Part shown: positions 6,829-13,721 of the stretch, in pieces
Layout: each line of letters opens with the position of its first letter
Numbering within the stretch: position 1 is the first letter of the stretch
Assembly (NCBI GenBank): GCA_028290685.1
Contig: JAQGJI010000129.1
Span: 1-16,679, forward strand
Source of the DNA: Devosia sp.
Lineage (GTDB): Bacteria; Pseudomonadota; Alphaproteobacteria; Rhizobiales; Devosiaceae
DNA length: 16,679 nt
Reading direction: 5' to 3'
The notes under the pieces: model-generated
What the model was told of the DNA's origin: nothing
What the model saw: the letters and a program-made list of their open reading frames with translations, nothing else
Database searches by the model: none
Position numbers and translations under genes: made by a program

Positions 6829-7434
6829 CTAGCTCCCGATCGCCTCGAACGCCGCCACGAACCGGTCGTGCGCCTCCCGCGTCGGCCATGGCCGGATCAG
6901 TTTGTCGAACGCCTCGACATCGAACGCCGGCTGGCCCGGTGCTCCGAAAAACTTGCGCGCCTCTGCATCGGCAAACCCCGCCAGGTGCGTCGCCTCGAAG
7001 AACGCCGCTTCCCGGTCCGCCTTCTTCACCAGCTTGGCCAGCGCCGCCGGCATGCTGGCGGGCAGCGAGAAACGCAGGAAAATGGCGGACAGCAGCCGGT
7101 TCTCGACGTCCTTGTAATTGCCCCCCATTGCCGCCTTGAACGGGGAGATGATGTCGCCCATCACATATTCGGGCGCATCATGCAGCAGCGCCTGCAATTG
7201 CCACACGGGGCTGCAACCGGGGTTCATCGCGCGAAACAGCTCCAGCACCAGCACCGAATGCTGCGCCACCGAAAACGGATAATCCCCGCGCGTCTGCCCG
7301 TTCCACCGGGCCACCCGCGCCAGTCCGTGCGCAATGTCGGACAGTTCCACGTCCAGCGGCGAAGGGTCCAGAATATCGAGCCGTCTCCCCGACAGCATGC
7401 GCTGCCAGGCCCGCGTACCATGCCGCGCCATCAT
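6829..7434 (-). CDS. HD domain phosphohydrolase, YfbR-like
   Basis: The protein has 201 residues. The metal-binding set of the HD superfamily is complete: H59 (SVAQHS), H85-D86 (LLHDAPEY) and D140 (KKADREAAFFEA). The order and spacing match YfbR-type enzymes, which act as 5'-deoxynucleotidases. The segment LLHDAPEYVMGDI is typical of the alphaproteobacterial 'HD family hydrolase' group. Cytoplasmic nucleotide hydrolysis is likely; the exact substrate is unknown. Two adjacent ATGs (7434 and 7431) can serve as start, with AGGT about 10 bases upstream. It belongs to a loose minus-strand series (ygfZ, GIY-YIG, HD, exported protein) with gaps over 100 bases, so an operon is unlikely. Confidence 0.88.
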   Translation of the reverse strand: MMARHGTRAWQRMLSGRRLDILDPSPLDVELSDIAHGLARVARWNGQTRGDYPFSVAQHSVLVLELFRAMNPGCSPVWQLQALLHDAPEYVMGDIISPFKAAMGGNYKDVENRLLSAIFLRFSLPASMPAALAKLVKKADREAAFFEATHLAGFADAEARKFFGAPGQPAFDVEAFDKLIRPWPTREAHDRFVAAFEAIGS

Positions 7435-7551
7435 GCCCCCAAATCTACCTGAAGTCCGAGGCTACCCAACCCGGCTCGATTCTCCCAGCACCGCTGGTGG
7501 GTCATTCCGGGCCCGCCCACCTGAATTGTCACGGGCTGGACGCAAGAGCTC

Positions 7552-7839
7552 TTACTTGACGATCTCGTCCCAGAGGTCACGCCAATCCGGATTGTGTTCC
7601 TCGATCAGTGTTTCCTTCCACTGCCGATACCAACGTTTGAGTGTCTTTTCTCGCTGTATGGCTAGTGGAACCGTCTCATGGACCTCGAAGTGCACGAGGC
7701 GCTTGATGTTGTTCGATTTGGTGTAGCCCTCGGCCAGACCCTCTCTGTGCTCGTAGACGCGCCGGATCAGGTCATTGGTGACACCGATATAGGTGCGCCC
7801 GCGCCGCATGTCCGCGAGGATATAAGTGTAGCCTGCCAT
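7552..7839 (-). CDS. stand-alone GIY-YIG nuclease domain protein
   Basis: The 95-residue protein is a single GIY-YIG domain. YTYIL at residues 4-8 and TYIG at 16-19 form the two-strand signature, R26 and R27 with H31 follow in DLIRRVYEHREG, and E64 in IQREKTLKRW is the expected metal-binding glutamate. This is the small family often annotated 'GIY-YIG nuclease family protein' (UPF0213/YhbQ-like), frequently multicopy in Rhizobiales and Sphingomonadales; its biological role is not settled. I start it at ATG 7839 (MAGYTYIL). The frame stays open to 8046, but that extension runs through palindromic repeats and into ygfZ and is not protein-like. A perfect 10-base palindrome AAGAGCTCTT (7544-7553) overlaps the stop codon, and AAGAGTTCT (minus strand, 7868-7860) lies upstream of the start. 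Confidence 0.9.
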   Translation of the reverse strand: MAGYTYILADMRRGRTYIGVTNDLIRRVYEHREGLAEGYTKSNNIKRLVHFEVHETVPLAIQREKTLKRWYRQWKETLIEEHNPDWRDLWDEIVK

Positions 7840-7862
7840 GGCAGGGAGAGTGGAAGTGCAGA

Positions 7863-7885
7863 ACTCTTGGGTCAAGCCCAAGAGT
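7863..7885. repeat. perfect palindromic element 5' of GIY-YIG gene
   Basis: The arms ACTCTTGGG (7863-7871) and CCCAAGAGT (7877-7885) are perfectly complementary around TCAAG. It begins 24 bases upstream of the GIY-YIG start codon. The layout, a G/C-rich palindrome with a central TCAAG/CTTGA, is that of short dispersed palindromes familiar from alphaproteobacterial intergenic regions. It could fold in the 5' leader of the GIY-YIG mRNA or be a repeat the nuclease acts on (speculative). Confidence 0.65.
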
Positions 7886-7915
7886 GACGATTGGGTTTTT
7901 GCCGGCTCGGGAGCC

Positions 7916-7955
7916 CACCGCTCGTCACCCTCGGGCTCGACCCGAGGGCTCTGCT
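7916..7955. repeat. dispersed intergenic repeat, copy 2, with palindrome
   Basis: It begins with CACCGCTCGTCACCC (7916-7930), an exact 15-base match to 6018-6032, and runs into a palindrome with arms CCCTCGGG (7928-7935) and CCCGAGGG (7941-7948) around CTCGA. Its centre lies about 64 bases from that of the palindrome at 7863-7885. It lies between the ygfZ stop and the GIY-YIG start, in the gap 7840-7993 that otherwise holds nothing I recognise. It may end the ygfZ transcript as a hairpin, though no T-run follows. Confidence 0.6.
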
Positions 7956-7993
7956 CTGATTTCCCACAGCCACGCTTGGTGTCTGCGGCGCTT

Positions 7994-8821
7994 TCACTCA
8001 GGCTCGCTACTCTCCCCGAACCCGTACGCTGCCCACTCCGGCACACTCACCCGGACCGGCCTGTCCCCCACTGTCACCGCATCCACATCCCCCACCCGGT
8101 CCAGCCGTATGATTGCCACCGCCGAGCCATCCACCATGCCTCCGATGACCCCGGCCTCCCGCCCGCTCGCGATGACTGGCGTGCCAGGCTTCCCATCTAC
8201 CCCCGAAACGATTGCTGGCCGCCGCCGCGCCGTGCCGCGGTGCTTCATGCGGCTCACCACTTCCTGGCCCACATAGCAGCCCTTGACGAAGTCGATGCCG
8301 CCCAGCAGGTCCATCCCCACGTCATGAGCAAAGACCTCCAACGGCGCATAATCGGGACCCAGTTCGGCGATGCCGGCTTCCACGCGCGCCGCCCGATAGG
8401 GTGCATCGTCGGGCTCCCAGGCCGCCGCCGACGCCACCGGTGCAATGACCCGCCAGCCCAGCTGCACCACCCCGCGCTGGTCGGCATGCGCGATCCCGGC
8501 CGCCACCGCCGCGCAATAACCCACCCTGTGGCTCTCGCGCAGATCATCGATCGCCACCTGCGCACGCAGGCGGTACATCTTCATCCGCTTGAAGAAATCA
8601 TCGGCGACCGACTGATGCACATCGACCCAGATCGCCTCTTCGGCATGACCTGCCAGCCCTTCCGCCAGGATCTTGCCCTGCGGCGACAGCAGCGCCCACC
8701 ATGCTGCGACCCCGTCGTTTTGAGCGGGCACATGCCCTGTCACCACATCGTTCAGCAGCTTGTGCGCATCAGGGCCCGAAAACCGGAACACCGCACGGTC
8801 GGCACGCAGATAGATAGACAT
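7994..8821 (-). CDS. ygfZ: tRNA-modifying/Fe-S maintenance protein YgfZ (GcvT-like, folate-binding)
   Basis: The 275-residue protein belongs to the GcvT/YgfZ superfamily, which binds tetrahydrofolate and supports assembly or repair of certain Fe-S enzymes (for example the tRNA methylthiotransferase MiaB). The signature K-G-C-Y-x-G-Q-E is present at residues 180-187 (KGCYVGQE), followed by VVSRMKHRG; C182 is the conserved cysteine. The N-terminal part (RADRAVFRFSGPDAHKLLND) is the usual folate-domain opening. It is cytoplasmic. The ATG is at 8821. It is divergent from a dihydroorotase-like N-terminal fragment at 8882; I recall ygfZ next to a dihydroorotase gene in several Rhizobiales, which supports the reading of that fragment as a relic. 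Confidence 0.93.
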   Translation of the reverse strand: MSIYLRADRAVFRFSGPDAHKLLNDVVTGHVPAQNDGVAAWWALLSPQGKILAEGLAGHAEEAIWVDVHQSVADDFFKRMKMYRLRAQVAIDDLRESHRVGYCAAVAAGIAHADQRGVVQLGWRVIAPVASAAAWEPDDAPYRAARVEAGIAELGPDYAPLEVFAHDVGMDLLGGIDFVKGCYVGQEVVSRMKHRGTARRRPAIVSGVDGKPGTPVIASGREAGVIGGMVDGSAVAIIRLDRVGDVDAVTVGDRPVRVSVPEWAAYGFGESSEPE

Positions 8822-8881
8822 GACACACTTGCCTCTCGCACGATCCGTCCGTTACGCCCGGGAACCGGGCGGAGCAAACAC

Positions 8882-8965
8882 ATGGCGCACTACGACACCG
8901 TTTTCAAGAACGCCATCGTGACCAGCCCGGACGGCGAAGGCTTGCCCGGAACTGCCGTCCCATGA
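8882..8965 (+). pseudogene. N-terminal remnant of dihydroorotase/amidohydrolase
   Basis: From ATG 8882 only 27 codons are open. The peptide starts MAHYDTVFKNAIVTSPDGEG and then loses similarity before a TGA at 8963-8965. The opening matches the N-terminus of cyclic amidohydrolases of the dihydroorotase type (pattern Y-D-x-x-x-K-N-A-x-x-V-x-P-D-G-E-G). A good ribosome site remains (GGAG at 8871-8874, 7 bases before ATG), preceded by a hairpin (GCCCGG/CCGGGC, 8856-8870). I read the next 160 bases in all three plus frames and found no continuation of the family (no D-x-H-x-H metal motif), so the rest of the gene was deleted. Alternatively it is an unrelated short leader ORF. Confidence 0.5.
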
Positions 8966-9126
8966 CGGCGTGGCCGTCACCGTCTGGTCAGTTGGCCGCA
9001 CCCTTCGCGCAAAAATTGTCATGTGGCGGGCCGAGCGCGTCAGGTCCCGCACTCGGACAGCCGATCTGGCTTGCGGGGACCCTCAACGATAACACTATGC
9101 TAACGTAATCGGCCCTTGCGCTAACG

Positions 9127-9405
9127 CTATTGCAGCACGCGATCGAGGTTGTATTCACCCGTCCGGATGCGATCTGGAAGCAGCGCAATCAGGTCTGCAG
9201 TCGCCTCATCGCCATGCATTTTCACGAACGTGGCCAGCGCTGCAAACAGGGAAGCATGCGCCAGCGCCGCTGTTTGCACCCCATCGTCTTCCGCGCAATT
9301 CCATGCTTCTGCCAGATATTCCAGCGCCAGCTGCCGCTCTCCATGGTCATGGTCGAACACAGCTTTTCCCGACGCAGGCGCGAACATGGTTTTGGTGGTG
9401 GTCAT
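9127..9405 (-). CDS. small conserved hypothetical protein
   Basis: The protein has 92 residues, is acidic and mostly helical by eye, with no signal peptide or membrane segment. The core (LALEYLAEAWNCAEDDGVQ, then ALAHASLFAALATFVKMHGD, then ADLIALLPDRIRTGEY) resembles a small uncharacterised protein I associate with Rhizobiales genomes; I know of no function. The ATG at 9405 gives MTTTKTMFAPASGK; a second ATG at 9387 would remove six residues. The ribosome site is weak. It stands alone between the TIGR02301 gene and the dihydroorotase remnant. The gap 8966-9126 upstream of its stop holds only two GCTAACG repeats of note. Confidence 0.7.
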   Translation of the reverse strand: MTTTKTMFAPASGKAVFDHDHGERQLALEYLAEAWNCAEDDGVQTAALAHASLFAALATFVKMHGDEATADLIALLPDRIRTGEYNLDRVLQ

Positions 9406-9487
9406 GGGATTGGCGTAGCACGCCTCACCCCGCCAATCCCGTCAGAAGTAACCCGAAGGTTAAAAATTTGTAGGCGATTTTATCCCC

Positions 9488-9889
9488 CTACTCGGCAAAG
9501 CGCGTATGAATATCCCGGGCCGTTTGTTCGGCCTCGATCAGCAAACGGGTCAAGGCCTCCTGCGCAGCAGGGGTGCATGCCCGGTGAAAGCGAGCAAATG
9601 CCGTGTATCCCCCGTTGAACGCCCCGGCCAGCCGCTGCCGCCGGTCCTCGTCCGGCTCATCGAGCGAGATCAGATCGGCCATCTGCGTTCGCCAATCGGT
9701 GCTGTCCGCCTGGCACAGCGGCTGCAGGAAATAAAGGCTGCCCATGATTTCAGCGAGCCGCTCCATCTGCCGCTGATAGGGTGGATCAATCGCCCAAGCG
9801 GGAATGGTGACGGTGCAGAGCAGCAGGGCAGTGACTAAAAAACGCAAGTGTTTCAAGGCCAAGTCCAAAGTTCTGGTGATTCCTATCAC
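9488..9889 (-). CDS. TIGR02301 family exported protein
   Basis: The protein has 133 residues from the GTG at 9889. A hydrophobic stretch at about 17-33 ends in IPAWA, a likely signal peptidase site, so the mature protein should be periplasmic. The mature start PPYQRQMERLAEIMGSLYFL, the LQPLC and TDWRTQMADLI segments, AFNGGYTAF and HRACTPAAQEALTRLLIEA follow the pattern of TIGR02301, a family largely confined to Rhizobiales with no established function; two cysteines (in PLC and RACTP) are typical. The GTG overlaps the NUDIX stop as GTGA (9886-9889), so it is translationally coupled and the last gene of the run FAD oxidase-NUDIX-TIGR02301. Confidence 0.85.
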   Translation of the reverse strand: MIGITRTLDLALKHLRFLVTALLLCTVTIPAWAIDPPYQRQMERLAEIMGSLYFLQPLCQADSTDWRTQMADLISLDEPDEDRRQRLAGAFNGGYTAFARFHRACTPAAQEALTRLLIEAEQTARDIHTRFAE

Positions 9890-10314
9890 CTTTGCGCCAG
9901 AACTGCGAAGGCCCTCGCGAGCACGTCATCCAGCCGGCTGGTTGTTCGCAGCGCGACAATGGCGGCCGGATCGATCCATTTGTGCTCCGCAACCTCTTCC
10001 GACGCCCGCAACAGGCCCGAAAAGTCCGCCGTCACGAACACCGCTAGGCGGAATGTTCCATCCCGTCCAAGGGATTGCACCATCACTGGCCTGGGATTGC
10101 GGATAGCCAGGTTAAGCTCTTCCTGAACCTCCCGCACGGCGCATTGCTCGATCGTTTCATCGCCTTCGATCCGCCCTCCGGGCAGTGTCCACAAATGCTG
10201 GTAGGGCGCAAAGGCGCGCTTGATCAGCAACACCTTGCCCTCACGAACAATGGCGACGCTGGCGGCATTGGGGTGGTCGGTCACGGGACGATCCATTGGC
10301 GATTCGGGCCTCAA
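9886..10314 (-). CDS. NUDIX hydrolase
   Basis: The protein has 142 residues from the TTG at 10314. The Nudix box G-x5-E-x7-R-E-U-x-E-E-x-G-U is at residues 47-69 (GRIEGDE, then REVQEEL), with N68 in place of the late glycine, a common variation. These enzymes hydrolyse nucleoside diphosphates linked to another group, using Mg or Mn held by the REVQEE glutamates; the substrate is not predictable here. Start choice: TTG 10314 has GAGGT with suitable spacing (AAGAGGTAATGTC then TTG); ATG 10296 (MDRPVTDHPNAAS) is an alternative that starts closer to the domain but has its GAGG 12 bases away. It lies 36 bases after the FAD-oxidase stop and overlaps the next gene by 4 bases. Confidence 0.9.
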   Translation of the reverse strand: MRPESPMDRPVTDHPNAASVAIVREGKVLLIKRAFAPYQHLWTLPGGRIEGDETIEQCAVREVQEELNLAIRNPRPVMVQSLGRDGTFRLAVFVTADFSGLLRASEEVAEHKWIDPAAIVALRTTSRLDDVLARAFAVLAQR

Positions 10315-10350
10315 GACATTACCTCTTATTGGCAGGGGAGGGAGACCCGA

Positions 10351-11769
10351 TCAGATCCCCAGCATCTTGCCCGGGTTGAGTATGCCCTTGGGATCGAGTG
10401 CTTTCTTGATCGCACCCATCATGTCCAGAGCCACGGAATCCTTGACCTGCTGGAGCAATTGGACCTTGAGCTGGCCTATTCCGTGCTCGGCCGAAACAGA
10501 GCCGCCCAGCTTCAGAACGATGTCATATATGGCTTCATGGACCATCTCGTCAGCCTCTGCCATGAACGCCTTACCGTCTACCCCCACGGGTTGGCTGAAG
10601 TTGAAGTGAATATTACCATCCCCCATGTGCCCGAAGGGCATGGGGCGAATACCGGGAAAAAGGCGTTCAACCGCCGCAATGCCTTGGGCAATGAGCTGCG
10701 GGACGGCCGCTATGGGCACCGACACGTCGTGTTTGATGGAGGTGCCTTCCATCGATTGCACCTCGCTCATCTGTTCCCGGAAGGCCCACATCCGGGCCCG
10801 GTCGGCAAGGGATTCGGCCATCACGGCATTCTCGATCAGGCCATCGGCAAAGACCGCTTCGATAGCGGCCTGCAAAGCACCTCCCGGCCCGCCTTTCATG
10901 CGCGACACTTCGATCAGCGCGTACCATGGCGAGGGCCCCGCGGTGGGGTCGCGATCAAGAAATCCGTGCCTGAGCTGGAGTTCCAGCCCGAAAACCGGCA
11001 CGATCTCGAACGCATTGAGGCGCGCCCCGATCCGCTCGTGCAAGGCTTGGAAGAGCATCAGCCCGGCGTCCGGCGACGCGATGTTGACCAGCGCGGTTTC
11101 ATAGTCCTCAGGCTTTGGATAGATCTTGAGACTTGCTGCCGTGATGATCCCCAGCGTGCCTTCGGCGCCGACCAGCAAGTCCTTGAGATCATACCCCGTA
11201 TTGTCTTTTTTGAGGGAACTGAGCCCTTGGTATAAACGCCCGTCGGCAAGCACGGCCTCGACCCCCATCGTCAACTCGCGGGCATTGCCATAGGCCAGCA
11301 CGTTGACGCCGCCAGCGTTGGACGAGAGCAACCCCCCGATTCGCGCCGATCCCTGTGACGCCAGCCAGAGGGGAAATATCGTGCCCTGCGCTTCTGCCGC
11401 CTTGTGGGCGTTCTCAAGAATAACGCCAGCCTCGGCAGTCATCGTGCCGGCTGCAGGATCGATGGCACGGATGCGATCGAGCTTGGCGAGGCTTACGATG
11501 ACCTCGTCGCCCCGCAGCGGCACCTGCCCCCCGACGAGACCGGTATTGCCTCCCTGGGCTATGATGCCGACTTCCCGCTCATTGGCCCAGCGCAGGATCG
11601 CCTGCACCTGCGCCACCGAGCCCGGCAAAGCCACTGCCGAAGCTTGGGCATGGAAGCGCTTTCGAGGCTCCTTGACATAGCCGCCCATCCGCTCGGGCTC
11701 CCCGATGACGGCATGAGCGCCGATCAGCGCGGTGAGGTCGGTAACGATCTGGTGGGATGACAAGGACAT
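10351..11769 (-). CDS. FAD-linked D-2-hydroxyacid dehydrogenase (GlcD/D2HGDH family)
   Basis: The 472-residue protein has the two-domain layout of VAO-type flavoenzymes. The FAD-binding PCMH domain is N-terminal: GGNTGLVGGQVP at 73-84, SSNAGGVNVLAYGNAREL at about 149-166, and GAEGTLGIIT at 201-210. The C-terminal FAD-oxidase_C domain has H381 and H388 in HMGDGNIHFN, EHGIG at 428-432, and the terminal LDPKGILNPGKML. This set fits D-2-hydroxyglutarate dehydrogenase, D-lactate dehydrogenase or single-subunit GlcD relatives; the metal-binding histidines support oxidation of a D-2-hydroxyacid, but the substrate is open. There are no iron-sulfur motifs. It is first in the minus-strand run with the NUDIX and TIGR02301 genes. 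Confidence 0.92.
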   Translation of the reverse strand: MSLSSHQIVTDLTALIGAHAVIGEPERMGGYVKEPRKRFHAQASAVALPGSVAQVQAILRWANEREVGIIAQGGNTGLVGGQVPLRGDEVIVSLAKLDRIRAIDPAAGTMTAEAGVILENAHKAAEAQGTIFPLWLASQGSARIGGLLSSNAGGVNVLAYGNARELTMGVEAVLADGRLYQGLSSLKKDNTGYDLKDLLVGAEGTLGIITAASLKIYPKPEDYETALVNIASPDAGLMLFQALHERIGARLNAFEIVPVFGLELQLRHGFLDRDPTAGPSPWYALIEVSRMKGGPGGALQAAIEAVFADGLIENAVMAESLADRARMWAFREQMSEVQSMEGTSIKHDVSVPIAAVPQLIAQGIAAVERLFPGIRPMPFGHMGDGNIHFNFSQPVGVDGKAFMAEADEMVHEAIYDIVLKLGGSVSAEHGIGQLKVQLLQQVKDSVALDMMGAIKKALDPKGILNPGKMLGI

Positions 11770-11935
11770 GGAACGACCGCACGATGGACAGGCTTATGAA
11801 AGTGGCAGGTGCAATGGCACCAGACAAGCGATCCAAGCCTCTATTTCGTTTCGGTGGGTGGCGCCATTGGACGAATCCACTACGGTGAGCACAACAATCT
11901 CGCAGGACGCGTCGCTCCAGGCGCGGCAATAATCA
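11770..11935. promoter_or_regulatory. divergent intergenic region, FAD oxidase / histidine phosphatase
   Basis: This 166-base gap lies between two divergent starts, so promoters for both genes are expected. I find a small hairpin (GGTGC/GCACC, 11808-11821) and no other clear element, no convincing -35/-10 pair, and no strong Shine-Dalgarno before the ATG at 11936. Short open frames through it are not protein-like. Confidence 0.3.
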
Positions 11936-12553
11936 ATGGCACCTCTTATCTGGCCGGAAATCTACTTCATCCGGCATGGCGAAACCCAGTGGAACTTCGA
12001 GCGCCGCTACCAGGGCCGCCGGGACATACCTCTCAACACCAAAGGTCAGGGCCAGGCTGATCAAAACGGCAGGGCACTTGCCGCCCTGTTCAGGGCGCGC
12101 GGCCTTGATCCCAATGCCTTCGAATGGCACGCGTCGCCCCTGGGCCGTACGCGCGAAACCATGGAGCGGGTGCGCGCCGGGTTCGAGGGGCCGCTCCCAG
12201 AGGTGAAATACGATGTGCGCCTGATGGAGATTTCCTTCGGCGTCCTGGAAGGGGAACTGTTCGAAGAACTTCCAGCCAACATGGCCGTAGCACTAGGCCA
12301 CCGCACGGAGCAATATTGGGATTTCCGGCCCGAGGACGGCGAGAACTATCGTGATGTCGAAGCCCGCCTGGGCGAGTATTCTGCCGTTCTCAACGGGCCC
12401 TCGGTCGTTGTAGCGCATGGCGGCATAGCCCGTACCCTGCGCGTGCTCATCGAAGGCGCACCGATCGTGGAAGTCGTCAACTGGGCGCCGCCGCAGGATG
12501 CCATCATGCACTTTAGCCGCGGCAGGATGGAACTGCTCCGCGACGTACCATGA
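11936..12553 (+). CDS. histidine phosphatase family protein (phosphoglycerate mutase-like)
   Basis: The 205-residue protein has the full branch-1 histidine phosphatase active site: R13-H14-G15 in FIRHGETQWN (H14 is the phosphorylated residue), R71 in ASPLGRTRET, E98 in LMEISFG as proton donor, and H161 in VVVAHGGIARTL. It is more likely a phosphatase than a true mutase, because it lacks the long mutase insertions (inference). The substrate is unknown. It lies 52 bases upstream of aroC on the same strand, an arrangement I recall from other Rhizobiales, so co-transcription is likely. The ribosome site before ATG 11936 is weak. Confidence 0.92.
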   Translation: MAPLIWPEIYFIRHGETQWNFERRYQGRRDIPLNTKGQGQADQNGRALAALFRARGLDPNAFEWHASPLGRTRETMERVRAGFEGPLPEVKYDVRLMEISFGVLEGELFEELPANMAVALGHRTEQYWDFRPEDGENYRDVEARLGEYSAVLNGPSVVVAHGGIARTLRVLIEGAPIVEVVNWAPPQDAIMHFSRGRMELLRDVP

Positions 12554-12605
12554 TTGACCTTGGCTCCGGCGATGCCTAGAAAGCCCGGCAACACGGGGCT
12601 GCGCC

Positions 12606-13721
12606 ATGTCTTTCAACACGTTCGGACATCTTTTTCGCTTCACCACCTGGGGTGAAAGCCACGGCCCGGCCCTGGGCGTTGTCATCGACGGCTGCCCGCC
12701 GGGCCTTGTTCTGACGCCTGAGATCATCCAGCGCGATCTGGACCGCCGCAAGCCGGGCCAGTCCAAATATACCACCCAGCGCCGCGAGGCCGACGAGGTC
12801 AGAATTCTGTCAGGCGTGTTCGAGGACGAGCGCACCGATGGTCCGCGCACGACGGGCACGCCCATATCCCTCCTTATCGAGAACACCGACCAGCGCTCCA
12901 AGGACTATGCCGACATTCGCGACAAATACCGGCCAGGCCATGCCGATTTCACCTACGACCAGAAATACGGCATTCGGGACTATCGCGGCGGCGGCAGGAC
13001 TTCCGCCCGCGAGACGGCAGCCCGTGTAGCAGCCGGCGCAGTAGCCAGGCAGGTCCTTGATGGTATTTCGATCCGGGCCAGCCTCGTGCAGGTCGGCCCG
13101 CACAAGATCGACTACAACAATTTCGATTGGGAGCAGGTCGACCAGAACCCCTTCTTCTGCGCCGACGCCAGCGCGGCCGCGCTGTGGGCAGACTACCTCG
13201 ACGCCATCCGCAAGGATGGCAATTCGGTGGGCGCGGTCATTGAAGTGGTGGCCGAGAACGTTCCGGCTGGTTGGGGGGCCCCGATCTATGGCAAGCTGAG
13301 CGCCGATCTGGCCTCTGCCATGATGAGCATCAATGCCGTCAAGGCTGTGGAAATCGGCGCCGGTTTTGAGGCAGCGAGCCTCACGGGTATCGAAAACGCC
13401 GATCAGATGCGGGCAGGTGAGGGCAAACCCTATTTCCTGTCCAATCATGCAGGGGGTATTCTGGGCGGCGTCTCCAATGGCGACCCGATTGTTTGCCGCT
13501 TTGCCGTCAAGCCCACTTCCTCGATCCTGACCTCCCGCCAGACCGTGACGACGATGAACCAGAACACCGACATCATCACCAAGGGCCGGCATGACCCCTG
13601 CGTCGGTATCCGCGCCGTTCCGGTGGGCGAAGCCATGATGGCACTGGTCCTGGCCGACCATGCCCTGCGCCACCGTGGCCAGACTGGACGCGAGGGAGCG
13701 GTGGGCTTTCAGCGGAATTAG
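12606..13721 (+). CDS. aroC: chorismate synthase
   Basis: AroC converts 5-enolpyruvylshikimate-3-phosphate to chorismate with reduced FMN, the last step of the shikimate pathway, in the cytoplasm. The 371-residue length is normal. The three family signatures are present: GESHGPALGVVIDGCPPG at 16-33 (H19), the RPGHADFTY segment (H112) leading to RGGGRTSARETAARVAAGA at 127-145, and RHDPCVGIRAVPVGEAMMAL near the C-terminus. NHAGGILGGVSNG is also typical. The ATG is at 12606 (MSFNTFGHLFRF), with a G-rich weak ribosome site. It is probably co-transcribed with the upstream histidine phosphatase. Its stop overlaps the convergent tlyA stop by 4 bases (13718-13721), with no terminator between them. 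Confidence 0.98.
   Translation: MSFNTFGHLFRFTTWGESHGPALGVVIDGCPPGLVLTPEIIQRDLDRRKPGQSKYTTQRREADEVRILSGVFEDERTDGPRTTGTPISLLIENTDQRSKDYADIRDKYRPGHADFTYDQKYGIRDYRGGGRTSARETAARVAAGAVARQVLDGISIRASLVQVGPHKIDYNNFDWEQVDQNPFFCADASAAALWADYLDAIRKDGNSVGAVIEVVAENVPAGWGAPIYGKLSADLASAMMSINAVKAVEIGAGFEAASLTGIENADQMRAGEGKPYFLSNHAGGILGGVSNGDPIVCRFAVKPTSSILTSRQTVTTMNQNTDIITKGRHDPCVGIRAVPVGEAMMALVLADHALRHRGQTGREGAVGFQRN

Noticed and set aside
7840..8046. Upstream extension of the GIY-YIG frame to a start at 8046
   Set aside because: The extension translates palindromic repeats and the end of ygfZ; the domain starts at MAGYTYIL with ATG 7839.
7838..8881. Plus-strand frame running from the palindromes through ygfZ into the dihydroorotase-like peptide
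   Set aside because: Only the last 27 codons from ATG 8882, with its own ribosome site, look like protein; the rest is antisense to ygfZ.
9440..9470. Small hairpin TAACC/GGTTA with nearby A-run as a terminator for the TIGR02301 gene
   Set aside because: On the minus strand the T-run precedes the stem instead of following it, and the stem is only 5 bp.
10075..11235. Plus-strand 386-codon open frame across the NUDIX and FAD-oxidase genes
   Set aside because: It crosses two real genes and their intergenic gap on the other strand; its translation is His/Gly/Pro-rich and unlike any protein.
12810..13673. Minus-strand 287-codon open frame opposite aroC
   Set aside because: All three chorismate synthase signatures are on the plus strand; the antisense frame has no motif.
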